Assembly (NCBI RefSeq): GCF_000826655.1
Contig: NZ_JXJO01000001.1
Coordinates: forward strand, 1-64,000
Length of the DNA: 64,000 nucleotides
DNA from: Psychroserpens damuponensis
Lineage (GTDB): Bacteria > Bacteroidota > Bacteroidia > Flavobacteriales > Flavobacteriaceae
Reading direction: 5' to 3'
The translations under genes and the position numbers were made by a program. Within the stretch, counting starts at the first letter, position 1. Each line of letters begins with the position of its first letter. Positions 27,260-36,947 of the stretch are shown here, piece after piece. Under the pieces are notes generated by a model. It did not search any database. It had not been told where the DNA came from and saw only the letters and a program-made list of their open reading frames with translations.

Positions 27260-27580
27260 ATGAATAAATTAGATTATAGCATATCCTTAAGAGAAAAAGG
27301 TCTCAGCTCGAACGAAATAATAGAGAACTTGAAAGCGAAAGGGTTTGAGGAATCTGAAATACAGTATTATTTAAAAAAATCTGATGATATGTATTTAGAT
27401 CAGTTAATAAATAATAAGCAATCAAAGCCTAAAGGAAAGCTCAAAAACGATATGAAAATAATAGGACTTGCGCTTAGCCTTCTACTCTTAATTAGTGCAT
27501 TTTTTGGTTATGTAAGGATTGGTTTGTTAGGATTATTTGTTATTTGGAGCCTAGTAGGATACAGCTCGTATAGAAAATAA
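27260..27580 (+). CDS. Small membrane protein, unknown function
   Basis: 106 residues: ~60 charged residues at the N-terminus (SISLREKGLSSNEIIENLKAKGFEE, helix-turn-helix-like in character), then two closely spaced hydrophobic segments at about 68-85 and 88-102. No family recognised. Confidence 0.6.
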   Translation: MNKLDYSISLREKGLSSNEIIENLKAKGFEESEIQYYLKKSDDMYLDQLINNKQSKPKGKLKNDMKIIGLALSLLLLISAFFGYVRIGLLGLFVIWSLVGYSSYRK

Positions 27581-27683
27581 TGTGCTGCTGTTCTTTTTAC
27601 TACGGAAATTGGAAATCAAACCAAATGATAGTTAAAGCCATAATCCTCAATATTTCAAAAACAGAAAAACAAGACTTCATTGC

Positions 27684-27947
27684 ATGAAATTAACAACAAT
27701 TTTAAACACAGTATTCTCCATTATAATTGGATTATATTTTGCAATGTATTTTACTTTACTCTCAAAAATGAGTTTTATTTGGGAACAAATTTTGACCGCA
27801 ATTATCTTTACATTATTCATTTGGAATATAGTCTCGATATATAGAAAACCAAACAAAAAAACACAGCTAATTCAATTAACCATATTAATTTTTGCCATTG
27901 TAGCTGGACTTTATAAAGCGACAAGAGCATTTGATTCACTTCGTTAA
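27684..27947 (+). CDS. Small three-helix membrane protein, unknown function
   Basis: 87 residues with three hydrophobic segments (about 7-28, 33-52 and 61-78) and a basic loop (YRKPNKKTQ). No family recognised. The following spacer contains one copy of a 54-bp repeat. Confidence 0.55.
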   Translation: MKLTTILNTVFSIIIGLYFAMYFTLLSKMSFIWEQILTAIIFTLFIWNIVSIYRKPNKKTQLIQLTILIFAIVAGLYKATRAFDSLR

Positions 27948-27967
27948 CGGTCGTTTATGATATATCT

Positions 27968-28021
27968 TCAATCAAAATTCTCAAACAAAAGCAATAGCTG
28001 ACATCGTTAAAATTTCCGAAG
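27968..28021. repeat. 54-bp spacer repeat, copy 1 (second copy 28714-28767)
   Basis: Begins TCAATCAAAAT and ends CCGAAG. It matches the second copy at 45 of 54 positions with no gaps. Both lie in spacers, one on each side of the NTF2-like lipoprotein gene. Confidence 0.7.
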
Positions 28022-28109
28022 CATTTCACATCTTTTTAATTGGCTAAATCTACATTAACAATTTTATTGTATCTTTATAAAAAGCTAATAATCAGTTAAA
28101 TACATTTAC

Positions 28110-28631
28110 ATGAAATCAAAAATGACATGTGCTCTAATTTTAATATTATTAAGTATTGGATGCAAACAACAAGAGGAAGAAAAAGCTATAGTTGCCGTTG
28201 AAGACGTTAAAATTGACTTGATCAATGACACTTTTCCTGAAGCTGAAAAAGAAATTAAACAAACTTGGGAAGCCATTGTACAAAGCGTAAAAAATGGCGA
28301 CATGGATAAATTAATCGCTTTTCATGCTTATAGTCCAAAATTCACTGAATTCAAAAATGGTGCGCCTAGAAACGGTAGTGTGGCCAATGAAGAATTTGAA
28401 CGCAATACTTTTGGCGCTATTACTGAGGTCGTTAAATTTGAAACTAACGACATGAAAGTTGCCGTGTATGGTGATGTTGCTAATGTTACGTTTCATTCTG
28501 ATTTTCATCTCAAATTTGGAGAAAACCTTGTCGTTGTAAATGACCAGATTTCGCTTCTTTTTGTAGACACTGCGAGTGGTTGGAAAATCGTTAGTGAACA
28601 TCATTCACCATTAAAAAAAGTAGAGAATTAA
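28110..28631 (+). CDS. NTF2/SnoaL-like lipoprotein
   Basis: 173 residues. Lipoprotein signal ending SIGC (Cys18). The rest matches the NTF2-like fold: an N-terminal helix KEIKQTWEAIVQSVKNGDMDKLIAFH, followed by strands with AVYGDVANVTFHSDFHLKF and a C-terminal GWKIVSEHHSP. Members are small enzymes or ligand-binding proteins, and the ligand here is unknown. The gene is flanked on both sides by copies of a 54-bp repeat, so it might have moved as a unit. Confidence 0.78.
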   Translation: MKSKMTCALILILLSIGCKQQEEEKAIVAVEDVKIDLINDTFPEAEKEIKQTWEAIVQSVKNGDMDKLIAFHAYSPKFTEFKNGAPRNGSVANEEFERNTFGAITEVVKFETNDMKVAVYGDVANVTFHSDFHLKFGENLVVVNDQISLLFVDTASGWKIVSEHHSPLKKVEN

Positions 28632-28713
28632 AAACTCACAACAATTATAAAAACCTTAATCTAAACTTTGCAAGAACTCGTTTGTCTAGCTAGCGCTCGT
28701 TTGTAACGAGTGC

Positions 28714-28767
28714 TCAATCAAAATACGCAAATAAAAGCTATAGTTTACAACATTAAAATTTTCGAAG
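28714..28767. repeat. 54-bp spacer repeat, copy 2
   Basis: Same orientation and length as the copy at 27968. It is preceded by a hairpin CTCGTT-TGT-AACGAG at 28696-28710. Confidence 0.7.
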
Positions 28768-28778
28768 AAATTCAAAAA

Positions 28779-30257
28779 TTAATCCAGATTAGGAAGCTTT
28801 AAACCATTTAAAACGCTCTTTTGTTTCATCAACTTTTCAATTTCTGAGGATGTACGAGGTGCTTCGGCCGATAAATTTATTGGTCCGTTTTCTGTAATTA
28901 AAATATCATCTTCAATACGCACTGCAATTCCATGCCATTTTGGGTCGCAATCGCTACCAATTGGGATATAAATTCCTGGCTCAACGGTAATCACCATATT
29001 GGCTTGTAATTTACCGTAAGTTCCTGGATCATGCACATCTAAACCAATGTGATGCGACGTACCATGAGGAAAATACTGTCTCGCTTCGCTCCTATTTTTA
29101 GCAATGCCTAATGCGATTAAACCTTGGTACACAATCTCGCGTGCAGCCGTATCTGGTGCTTGCATTGTATTACCAATTATGGTTGCTTTTATACCTGCTT
29201 CTTGCGCGTCATACACAATATCATAAATGGCTTTTTGCTCTTTTGAAAATTTACCATTTGCAGGTATAGTTCGCGTGACATCTGCTGTGTAACCATGATA
29301 TTCTGCGCCAAGATCCATGAGTACGAGATCATTTTCTACTTTCATTTTAGAATTTTCAACATAATGCAGCACACAACCATTATTGCCTGCACCTACAATA
29401 CTTGGGTACCCTTCATACTCACTACCATATGTTTTGTAAATGTATTCGTGTACGCCTTGCACTTCGGTTTCAGACATGCCTGGATGCATCGCTTTCATAA
29501 TTTCCCGTTGTCCCATTGCCGATATTCTAACTGCTTTTTTAAGCAATACCAACTCATCGGCTGTTTTTATTTCTCGTAAACTGGCCATTAAAGTAGATAA
29601 GCGTCTAGTATCTATTTTTACAGTTTTGGTTGCTAACTTTGAACTAGCATCTACTTCAACATTGTTGGTTTTATGATCAATGGTGTAGTTATTAATAAGT
29701 TTAATTTGTGTTTTAAACGACTGCACCAAACTAAATAAATCTGCTGGATTTCTAGAATCTCTATAATCGTCTTTAAAATCTTCGTACATGACTTTATCAA
29801 AGGTTGTAAAATCAATGCCAGATTCTAAAAAATCACGACCATTTAAGGCATTCTCAAAACCAAGTTCTGTTTTTGCGCCTTCTGTACCTAGTCTGCGACC
29901 CGTCCATTGCTCTGCTTGTGCGTTGCGTTGCTGTACGTACAGGAGTTCGTTTACTATTTTCTCTTCGGAAATGTTATAATTCTCAGAGAAGATCACCAAA
30001 ACAGCATGAGGTTCTTTATAACCTGTGAGGTAATAAAAATTGGGATCTTGATGATAGACATAATCCACATCGTTGGCACGATTTCTCACCGGATTTGCAA
30101 AAAAAACAGCCACACTATTTGTTGGCATTTTGGCACGAAGTGCATCGCGACGTTCTTTATGAAATGTTGCCGTTAGAAAATCTTGTGCTGTTCCGTTTTG
30201 AGCAAAACTTCCGCAGAAAAAAATCAAAGTAAAACATACCGTTATCAAGAGTTTCAT
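28779..30257 (-). CDS. M24B metallopeptidase, Xaa-Pro aminopeptidase-like, exported
   Basis: 492 residues with a signal peptide (MKLLITVCFTLIFFCGSFAQ), an aminopeptidase P N-terminal domain (about 25-200) and a pita-bread catalytic domain. All five metal ligands are present: Asp315, Asp326, His402, Glu426 and Glu449, in DLGAEYHGYTADVT, PHGTSHHIGLDVHD, TVEPGIY and RIED. It should remove N-terminal residues before proline. Unlike the cytoplasmic E. coli PepP, it is predicted to be periplasmic or outer-membrane-associated. Divergent from gcvT. Confidence 0.92.
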   Translation of the reverse strand: MKLLITVCFTLIFFCGSFAQNGTAQDFLTATFHKERRDALRAKMPTNSVAVFFANPVRNRANDVDYVYHQDPNFYYLTGYKEPHAVLVIFSENYNISEEKIVNELLYVQQRNAQAEQWTGRRLGTEGAKTELGFENALNGRDFLESGIDFTTFDKVMYEDFKDDYRDSRNPADLFSLVQSFKTQIKLINNYTIDHKTNNVEVDASSKLATKTVKIDTRRLSTLMASLREIKTADELVLLKKAVRISAMGQREIMKAMHPGMSETEVQGVHEYIYKTYGSEYEGYPSIVGAGNNGCVLHYVENSKMKVENDLVLMDLGAEYHGYTADVTRTIPANGKFSKEQKAIYDIVYDAQEAGIKATIIGNTMQAPDTAAREIVYQGLIALGIAKNRSEARQYFPHGTSHHIGLDVHDPGTYGKLQANMVITVEPGIYIPIGSDCDPKWHGIAVRIEDDILITENGPINLSAEAPRTSSEIEKLMKQKSVLNGLKLPNLD

Positions 30258-30384
30258 AAGTTCTATTATTTACGCATTGAAAATAAAGAAATATCTCAAC
30301 CTTCCGAAGAAAAAAAAATAATATTAACATTTATTTAATCGATTTTAATACATCACCACGTCTAATATAACAGATAATTTTCGA

Positions 30385-30392
30385 TACATTTG
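30385..30392 (+). promoter_or_regulatory. Bacteroidota -7 box (TACATTTG) for gcvT
   Basis: Exact TAnnTTTG match, 35 bp before the gcvT start. The -33 element is unclear. Confidence 0.5.
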
Positions 30393-30427
30393 TGACACAA
30401 ATTTTACTGAATTAAATACTAATTATA

Positions 30428-31498
30428 ATGAAAAATACAGCCTTAACAGCAACTCACGAAGCACTTGGAGCAAAAATGGTTCCGTTTGCAGGATATAATA
30501 TGCCAGTACAATATGATGGTGTCAACTTAGAACATGAAGCCGTACGAACTGGTGTTGGCGTATTTGATGTATCACATATGGGTGAATTTTTAATTGAAGG
30601 TCCAAAGGCTTTAGATTTAATTCAAAAAGTGAGCAGTAATGATGCGTCTAAATTAACAATTGGCAAAGCACAATACAGTTGTTTACCTAACGATGATGGC
30701 GGAATTGTTGATGATCTCATCATCTACAAAATTAAAGAAGAGACCTACCTTTTGGTAGTTAATGCCAGTAATATTGAGAAAGATTGGAACTGGATTTCGT
30801 CTAAAAACGATGTTGGAGCTGTCATGAAAGATTTGAGTGAAGAGTACTCATTATTAGCAATTCAAGGCCCAAAAGCCATTGAAACGATGCAATCATTATC
30901 GAGCCATGATTTGGCAGAGATTAAATTTTACAACTTTGTAGTGGGTGATTTTGCAGGCATTGAGCATGCTATTATTTCGGCAACTGGTTATACTGGAAGT
31001 GGCGGATTTGAAATTTACTGTAAAAACTCTGAGGTGAAACAAATTTGGGATAAAGTTGTTGAAGCTGGAGCAAAACCAATTGGACTTGCCGCACGTGATA
31101 CGCTACGTTTGGAAATGGGTTATTGTCTCTACGGAAATGATATTACCGATACCACATCGCCTATTGAAGCTGGTTTAGGATGGATTACAAAATTCTCAAA
31201 AGAATTCACAAACTCCAAAGCTTTAGAAGATCAAAAACGTCGTGGGCCAGAACGTAAATTAGTAGCGTTTGAAATTGACCAACGTGGTATACCGCGTCAA
31301 GGTTATGATATTGTAGACTCTAGTGGTAAAACTATTGGAGAAGTTACCTCTGGAACCATGTCTCCTAGTTTAGGAAAAGGGATTGGCTTAGGTTATGTAC
31401 CTACTATTTTTACAGCTGTAGGTAGTAAAATCAACATTCAAATACGTAAAAATGCAGTGCCTGCAACTGTAGTAAAACTACCTTTTTATAAAGGATAA
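30428..31498 (+). CDS. gcvT: Glycine cleavage system T protein (aminomethyltransferase)
   Basis: 356 residues, typical length. It transfers the methylene group from lipoyl-bound aminomethyl of the H protein to tetrahydrofolate, releasing ammonia. Conserved segments: [36 protein letters not shown] and [18 protein letters not shown], with the catalytic Asp of RDTLRLE. The gcvH and gcvP genes are not in the window. It opens a same-strand run with glsA (6-bp gap) and an RmlD-like gene. Confidence 0.95.
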   Translation: MKNTALTATHEALGAKMVPFAGYNMPVQYDGVNLEHEAVRTGVGVFDVSHMGEFLIEGPKALDLIQKVSSNDASKLTIGKAQYSCLPNDDGGIVDDLIIYKIKEETYLLVVNASNIEKDWNWISSKNDVGAVMKDLSEEYSLLAIQGPKAIETMQSLSSHDLAEIKFYNFVVGDFAGIEHAIISATGYTGSGGFEIYCKNSEVKQIWDKVVEAGAKPIGLAARDTLRLEMGYCLYGNDITDTTSPIEAGLGWITKFSKEFTNSKALEDQKRRGPERKLVAFEIDQRGIPRQGYDIVDSSGKTIGEVTSGTMSPSLGKGIGLGYVPTIFTAVGSKINIQIRKNAVPATVVKLPFYKG

Positions 31499-31504
31499 TA
31501 GTAT

Positions 31505-32419
31505 ATGCAAGATTACCAAAGCATTTTAAATGACATCCACTCTAAACTGAGCAAAGAAGAAAACAAGGGAACTGTAGCATCTTACATTCCTGAGCTTAAA
31601 CATGTTGATAAAAATGCTTTGGGTATTCACCTTCAAGTGGTTGGAGATACAACCTATGGTGTAGGACATTATAAAGAAAAATTCTCAATACAGAGTATCT
31701 CTAAAGTATTAACATTAGCTAAAGCCATTTCAATTGAAGGTTATAACCTTTGGGAACGTGTTGACGTAGAGCCTTCTGGAAATCCATTTAACCATTTGTC
31801 ATTGTTAGAGCAAGAAAATGGTATACCAAGAAACCCTTTAATAAATACTGGTGCTATCGTTATTGCAGATATTCTCGTATCTCAATTAAAAAATCCAAAG
31901 CAAGATTTTTTAAATTTTGTAAGGCAATTGGCTAATGATGAGAGCATCAATTACAATGAAACCGTTGCAAAATCTGAAAAAGAAACGGGTTATAGAAATT
32001 ATGCTGGAGCCAACCTTTTAAAATCATTTGGAAACCTAAATAATGACGTTGAAGAGGTTTTAGATTTCTATTTTCATCAATGTTCTTTAGAAATGACCTG
32101 TGAGCAATTGTCTAAAACGTTTTACGTGTTTGCTAATAAAGGAATTTGTATGTTAGAGAAAGTCCATCTTAAAAAAAGCCAAACAAAACGTATTAATGCT
32201 ATAATGCTTACTTGCGGATTTTACGATGAAGCTGGAGAGTTTGCTTTTGAAGTAGGTTTACCAGGAAAAAGTGGTGTTGGAGGTGGTATCATTGCGCTTT
32301 TACCTAAAGAGTTTGTTATTTCAGTATGGTCTCCTGGCTTAAATGAAAAAGGCAACTCAAAATTAGGAATGCAAGCGCTAGAAATTTTTACGACCAAAAC
32401 CAATTTATCAATTTTCTAA
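31505..32419 (+). CDS. glsA: Glutaminase
   Basis: 304 residues of the serine beta-lactamase-like glutaminase family, hydrolysing glutamine to glutamate and ammonia in the cytoplasm. The catalytic SxxK is Ser64-Ile-Ser-Lys67 in FSIQSISKVL. Other hallmarks are NPLINTGAI, YRNYAGANLLKSFG and the glycine-rich GLPGKSGVGGGI. Follows gcvT by six bases, probably co-transcribed. Confidence 0.94.
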   Translation: MQDYQSILNDIHSKLSKEENKGTVASYIPELKHVDKNALGIHLQVVGDTTYGVGHYKEKFSIQSISKVLTLAKAISIEGYNLWERVDVEPSGNPFNHLSLLEQENGIPRNPLINTGAIVIADILVSQLKNPKQDFLNFVRQLANDESINYNETVAKSEKETGYRNYAGANLLKSFGNLNNDVEEVLDFYFHQCSLEMTCEQLSKTFYVFANKGICMLEKVHLKKSQTKRINAIMLTCGFYDEAGEFAFEVGLPGKSGVGGGIIALLPKEFVISVWSPGLNEKGNSKLGMQALEIFTTKTNLSIF

Positions 32420-32441
32420 TTACAAATTGCCCTAATCCATA

Positions 32442-33275
32442 ATGAAAACTTACAAGAGTAAACATCGCATCTTAATTTTAGGTGCAAGCGGATTTATTGG
32501 CAATGCCATTTATAAAGAGCTATTGGGTTACTTTAGAACGTTTGGCACGTACAGAATTCCGAAGAAAATATATGAGGACAACCATCAATTTTTTCAATAT
32601 AACGTTGAAGAAGATGACGTTTATGAAATTCTTGAAGCCACAAAACCAACCATAATTATATCTTGTTTGCGTGGCGAATTTAGAGCTCAAACCATCGCAC
32701 ATCAACATATTGCTGAATATCTTCTAGCACATAACACGAAACTTGTTTTCTTATCGTCTGCTAATGTATTTGATGCCTACAGTAAATACCCTAGTTACGA
32801 ATTAGATAAAACCTTGAGCGGAAGCGTATATGGGCATTTTAAGATAAAGATTGAAAACATGTTGCTACGTCTTCCCAAGAAAAAAGTAGCCATACTAAGA
32901 TTACCAATGGTGTTAGGGTCTCAATCCCCAAGACTTAAAGAAATAAAACAGCATCTAGAAGATAAAACTGCCATTGAGATTTTCCCTAATATTATAATGA
33001 ATGTCACTACAGATTCTAAATTGACACAGCAAATTCATTACATTATTAACCAAGAGAAATACGGTATTTTCCATTTAGGAAGTACCGATTTAGTGCATCA
33101 TGATGATTATTTTAAAGATATAATTAATCAAATATCATCAAAAAACGGTGTGACTTACAAACACGTTTATACCACTAATGAAGATCGTTATCTAGCCGTG
33201 TTACCAAAATTCAATAAACTACCTAAACATTTAGAAATCACCAGCACAGAAGTGTTAGAAGATTTAATAAAATAA
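32442..33275 (+). CDS. RmlD-like NAD(P)-dependent reductase / sugar-nucleotide-binding protein
   Basis: 277 residues of the extended SDR superfamily. The Rossmann motif GASGFIG is at 14-20; FLSSANVFD and the YGHFKIKIE segment give the Tyr-xxx-Lys pair of the active site. It resembles dTDP-4-dehydrorhamnose reductase (RmlD), but no rhamnose genes are adjacent, so the substrate is open. Same direction as glsA, 22 bp downstream. Confidence 0.8.
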   Translation: MKTYKSKHRILILGASGFIGNAIYKELLGYFRTFGTYRIPKKIYEDNHQFFQYNVEEDDVYEILEATKPTIIISCLRGEFRAQTIAHQHIAEYLLAHNTKLVFLSSANVFDAYSKYPSYELDKTLSGSVYGHFKIKIENMLLRLPKKKVAILRLPMVLGSQSPRLKEIKQHLEDKTAIEIFPNIIMNVTTDSKLTQQIHYIINQEKYGIFHLGSTDLVHHDDYFKDIINQISSKNGVTYKHVYTTNEDRYLAVLPKFNKLPKHLEITSTEVLEDLIK

Positions 33276-33380
33276 CAGTTTGTGGTAAAAACCATTCGGT
33301 TTATCTTTTTTTCTAGAATGTAAAACCAATTACATCTATTTTACAACAAAAATGTGCTACATTTAAGTAAAAATAAAGCT

Positions 33381-33671
33381 ATGGATTTACTTACAGACGA
33401 AAATATAGAAAAACGACTACTACGTTTTCCTGATTGGGAATATAGAAATAATGCAATATATGCAGAGTTTGAATTTGATAATTTTAAAGATTGTTTTAGT
33501 GCAATGAGCCGTATCGCATTTGAGTGTGAAGCACAACATCACCATCCTGAATGGACCAATGTTTATAATGTACTTAAGATTTCATTATCTACGCATGATG
33601 CTAATGGTGTTACAGAAAAAGATTTTAAATTGGCAGATGCCATAGAAGCCATAGTAGAAGTTGAAGATTAA
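33381..33671 (+). CDS. 4a-hydroxytetrahydrobiopterin dehydratase
   Basis: 96 residues from ATG 33381, the usual size. An upstream in-frame GTG at 33354 is less likely because the family starts near this Met. Conserved FDNFKDCFSAMSRIAFECE and the catalytic histidine cluster QHHHPEW are present, with LSTHDANGVTEKDFKLA toward the end. It recycles the pterin cofactor of aromatic amino acid hydroxylases (phhB/PCD family). No hydroxylase is adjacent. Confidence 0.93.
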   Translation: MDLLTDENIEKRLLRFPDWEYRNNAIYAEFEFDNFKDCFSAMSRIAFECEAQHHHPEWTNVYNVLKISLSTHDANGVTEKDFKLADAIEAIVEVED

Positions 33672-33723
33672 ATAAGCTCAATAGTTGTTAATCCTACCCT
33701 AAGCTATTCATTTTAAATTTAAT

Positions 33724-35781
33724 ATGCTAAAAAACATACGTCCGTTTTTGTTATTTACTTTCATCACTGTTTTTGGTTACAGCCAAGAAACAGATGTGTT
33801 TTGCCAACAGGTAAAAGCATTAACAACCGTTATAGAGCAAAACCATTATCAGCCCAAAATTATTAATGACAGCTTATCTACTCATGTCTTTGAATTATTT
33901 TTAGATAACCTCGATGAAGATAAGCGCTTGCTCACACAAAGCGATGTAACTTTATTTGAGAATGATCGGTTTATGCTCGATAATTATATCAAAAACAACA
34001 CCTGTGAATTTATTGACAAATACGTAACTATCCTCAATGAGCGCATAGAACAGTCAAAAAAAATTATTTCTAAATTAGAATCAGAAAATTTTGACTATTC
34101 TGGAATAGACACTTTACGATTTACTCCAGAGTCACAATTTGTCTATTTTAAAAATAAAAGTACTATAAAACGCTATTGGAGCAAACGATTACGCTACAAT
34201 ATACTATACACACTTATTGAAAATGATTCTGTTTTAGAGCATCTTAAAACTAATTTTAAAGCACTAGAGAGCGAATTAAAACCTAAACTCATCCAAAAAG
34301 AACTTTGCAAATTAGAAGAACTCCAACATCGTTTAGGCAGTGTTGATCATTTTGTAAAAGAAACCTTCTTAAATGCGTATTTACACTATCACGATCCCAA
34401 CTCTACATTTTTTAATGCTTCGGAAAAGGAACTTTTTGAAAACGCATTGTCTAATGATCAATTGTCATTTGGCATTATCACAGAAAAAAATGACGATGGC
34501 GATATTACTATCGTGCATATTACACCTGGAAGCGCAGCATTTAACAATGAAAACATTGAAGTTAATGATGTCATAAAATCATTAGAATCAAATTCTGAAA
34601 CGCTAGAAACATATTGTGTCTCTAATGAAGATGTAATGTCCTTTACAAGTGATCAAAATCATAATACAGTAACGTTTAAAATTAAAAAGCAAAACGGGAC
34701 ACTAAAATCTGTAGAACTCACAAAAACCAAAACCAAAACAGAAGAAAACACAGTCTCAGGCTTTATTATTGAAGATAAATCTAAGGTTGGATATATTAGT
34801 ATTCCTAGTTTTTATTCAGATTTAGAATCTCCTAACGGTTTAGGTTTAGCAAATGATGTTGCTAAAGAATTATATAAACTTCAAAAAGAAAATATTGAAG
34901 GCCTCATATTAGATTTACGATTTAATGGTGGTGGCTCCATGAAAGAAGCTGCAGATCTCTCTGGCATGTTTATAAATAGAGGTCCTTTATCTATTTTAAG
35001 GTATTCAAATGGAGAAACTTTCACTGTAAATGATACTAATAGAGGAGCTCTATTCACAAAACCAATTGTTGTTTTAGTAAATAACTATAGCGCATCTGCA
35101 TCTGAGTTTTTTGCAGCTTCAATGCAAGATTATAATAGAGCAATCATAGTTGGGTCAACAACACATGGCAAAGCAACAGCTCAAGTCATTTTACCATTAG
35201 ATAACAATGGCACATTAGGATTTTCAAAACTCACGGTAGAAAAATTTTATCGCGTAACAGGAAAAAGCCACCAAGCTCTTGGTGTTGTTCCTGATATTAT
35301 TTTGCCAAATCTCTATGATGATTTTAAAACTCAAGAAGCATTTACAGCATATGCACTTAAAAACGACTCTATAGTTGGCAGAAAATATCCTCAACTTAAA
35401 AAATTACCAATTAATCAATTGCAAAAACAAAGTATAACTAGGGTGAGCAACAACTCAAATTTTGAAGCTGTTAAAGATTTAAATCAATTAATAATCAAAA
35501 ATTATTTTGAATTAGACACCGAGTATCTCCTAACTCTAGAGAACGTCTTTAATGAAATAACATCTTATAGAACCCAATGGAAAACAATAAATTCACCTCT
35601 TAAAAATCATAATTCTAGGTTTACCATTAATAACACAGCAAATACTAATGAAGTCATAAGTTATAATGAAGACAAAAAAATAATCAACCAATCCATTATA
35701 AAGGATCTTAAAAACGATCTTTACATAGAGGAAGCTCAAGCTATTCTTCAAGATTTACTTCACTTAATCTCTCTAAACTAA
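33724..35781 (+). CDS. S41 C-terminal processing peptidase (Tsp/Prc-like)
   Basis: 685 residues with a signal peptide ending near GYSQ. The N-terminal helical Tsp-type domain is followed by a PDZ domain (about 245-330) and the S41 catalytic core. Catalytic Ser458 in NNYSASASEFF and Lys483 in THGKATAQ keep the 25-residue spacing of E. coli Prc. LILDLRFNGGGSM is the family motif. It should degrade or process envelope proteins from their C-termini. The next gene begins two bases after its stop, so the two are almost certainly co-expressed. Confidence 0.92.
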   Translation: MLKNIRPFLLFTFITVFGYSQETDVFCQQVKALTTVIEQNHYQPKIINDSLSTHVFELFLDNLDEDKRLLTQSDVTLFENDRFMLDNYIKNNTCEFIDKYVTILNERIEQSKKIISKLESENFDYSGIDTLRFTPESQFVYFKNKSTIKRYWSKRLRYNILYTLIENDSVLEHLKTNFKALESELKPKLIQKELCKLEELQHRLGSVDHFVKETFLNAYLHYHDPNSTFFNASEKELFENALSNDQLSFGIITEKNDDGDITIVHITPGSAAFNNENIEVNDVIKSLESNSETLETYCVSNEDVMSFTSDQNHNTVTFKIKKQNGTLKSVELTKTKTKTEENTVSGFIIEDKSKVGYISIPSFYSDLESPNGLGLANDVAKELYKLQKENIEGLILDLRFNGGGSMKEAADLSGMFINRGPLSILRYSNGETFTVNDTNRGALFTKPIVVLVNNYSASASEFFAASMQDYNRAIIVGSTTHGKATAQVILPLDNNGTLGFSKLTVEKFYRVTGKSHQALGVVPDIILPNLYDDFKTQEAFTAYALKNDSIVGRKYPQLKKLPINQLQKQSITRVSNNSNFEAVKDLNQLIIKNYFELDTEYLLTLENVFNEITSYRTQWKTINSPLKNHNSRFTINNTANTNEVISYNEDKKIINQSIIKDLKNDLYIEEAQAILQDLLHLISLN

Positions 35782-35783
35782 AT

Positions 35784-36818
35784 ATGAAAACAATAACTTT
35801 AAAATTAACTCTAATTGTTTTATTTGTAGCAACGTCAATGAGTGCTCAAACCTTCAATAATGCATCAGAATATTTAGATTTTATAGCCGAAGAGCAAGAA
35901 GAAATCACTAAAAACATGTGGAAATACACCAAAGCTGTTGCACATAGTAAAAGTGCTAGAAGTATTGATGGCAAAAGAAAAAAATTACTTAAAACCATAG
36001 ATCAAGCCATTGCAAAAATTTCAAAAGCAGACGGTTTTGAAGATGACGATTACAAAAACAAAGTATTGAAACACATGACCTTTAATAAAGACTTATTAAA
36101 TCAAGATTATGCTAAAATCATTGATATGAAAGAGGTCGCAGAACAATCATATGATGCCATGGAAGCTTATATACTCGCTCAAGAAATGGCAGATCAAAAA
36201 ATGGAAGAATCTCAACAAGAATACGAGAGAAACTTTTATGAATTCACAGCGAAACACAACATTCAAATTATAGAAAGCGAGTCAGATTTAGGTAAAAAAA
36301 TGAAAATTTCAAATGAGGTTTTTGAACATTATCACGACTTATATTTAACCTATTTTAAAGTGTACATCAATGAGGTTTATCTCATGGACGCTATACAAAA
36401 AAATGATGTGAGTGCCATTCAGCAAAACGCAAATGCACTTGTAACGGCTGCAAAAGAAGGCTTAGAAATTCTAAAAACAAAAAACACTTATAAAAACGAT
36501 AAATCTATTATAGAAGCTACAAAAAAAGCCTTCGAATTTTTTATTGAAGAAGGTGAAATCCAAATCCCAAAAATCACAGAGTTTTTAATACTCAATGAAG
36601 ACTTCGTAAAAATAAAAACAGCTCTAGAACAAACCAACGAGCGCAAACGTACAAAAGAGCAAGTTGACAACTATAATAAAAAAGTAAAAGAGGTTAATAA
36701 TGGAGCAAATAATTATAATAAAGTAAATGCTCAATTGAACACAAAACGTCAAAATGTTATTAATGGTTTAAACGCTACAAACGTTAACTTTTTGTCAAAG
36801 CATATTCCAAAAGATTAA
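35784..36818 (+). CDS. Secreted helical protein, unknown function, coupled to the S41 protease
   Basis: 344 residues; signal peptide MKTITLKLTLIVLFVATSMSAQ, then an almost wholly helical, Lys/Glu-rich protein with coiled-coil-like stretches (for example MADQKMEESQQEYERN and ERKRTKEQVDNYNKK). I do not recognise a family with confidence. It starts two bases after the S41 protease gene, which suggests a partner, adaptor or substrate role (inference). Confidence 0.7.
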   Translation: MKTITLKLTLIVLFVATSMSAQTFNNASEYLDFIAEEQEEITKNMWKYTKAVAHSKSARSIDGKRKKLLKTIDQAIAKISKADGFEDDDYKNKVLKHMTFNKDLLNQDYAKIIDMKEVAEQSYDAMEAYILAQEMADQKMEESQQEYERNFYEFTAKHNIQIIESESDLGKKMKISNEVFEHYHDLYLTYFKVYINEVYLMDAIQKNDVSAIQQNANALVTAAKEGLEILKTKNTYKNDKSIIEATKKAFEFFIEEGEIQIPKITEFLILNEDFVKIKTALEQTNERKRTKEQVDNYNKKVKEVNNGANNYNKVNAQLNTKRQNVINGLNATNVNFLSKHIPKD

Positions 36819-36855
36819 TTCTTTAATTACTTCGGAAATATGCCAACCACAAATA

Positions 36856-36886
36856 TTGTCAATTCCATATAATTTCAATAATTTTG
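36856..36886 (+). promoter_or_regulatory. Promoter for yebC
   Basis: TTG at 36856-36858, a 20-bp spacer, then TAATTTTG at 36879-36886. This fits the Bacteroidota -33/-7 layout. A small inverted repeat CCGT-TTTTT-ACGG-like follows before the start. Confidence 0.6.
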
Positions 36887-36947
36887 AATCTAATAACATC
36901 ACAATAAAACATATTCCGTTTTTTACGGACACTTAAATAACATTTAC

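Noticed and set aside
33354-33380. GTG start for the pterin dehydratase
   Set aside because: The ATG at 33381 gives the family's usual N-terminus and length.
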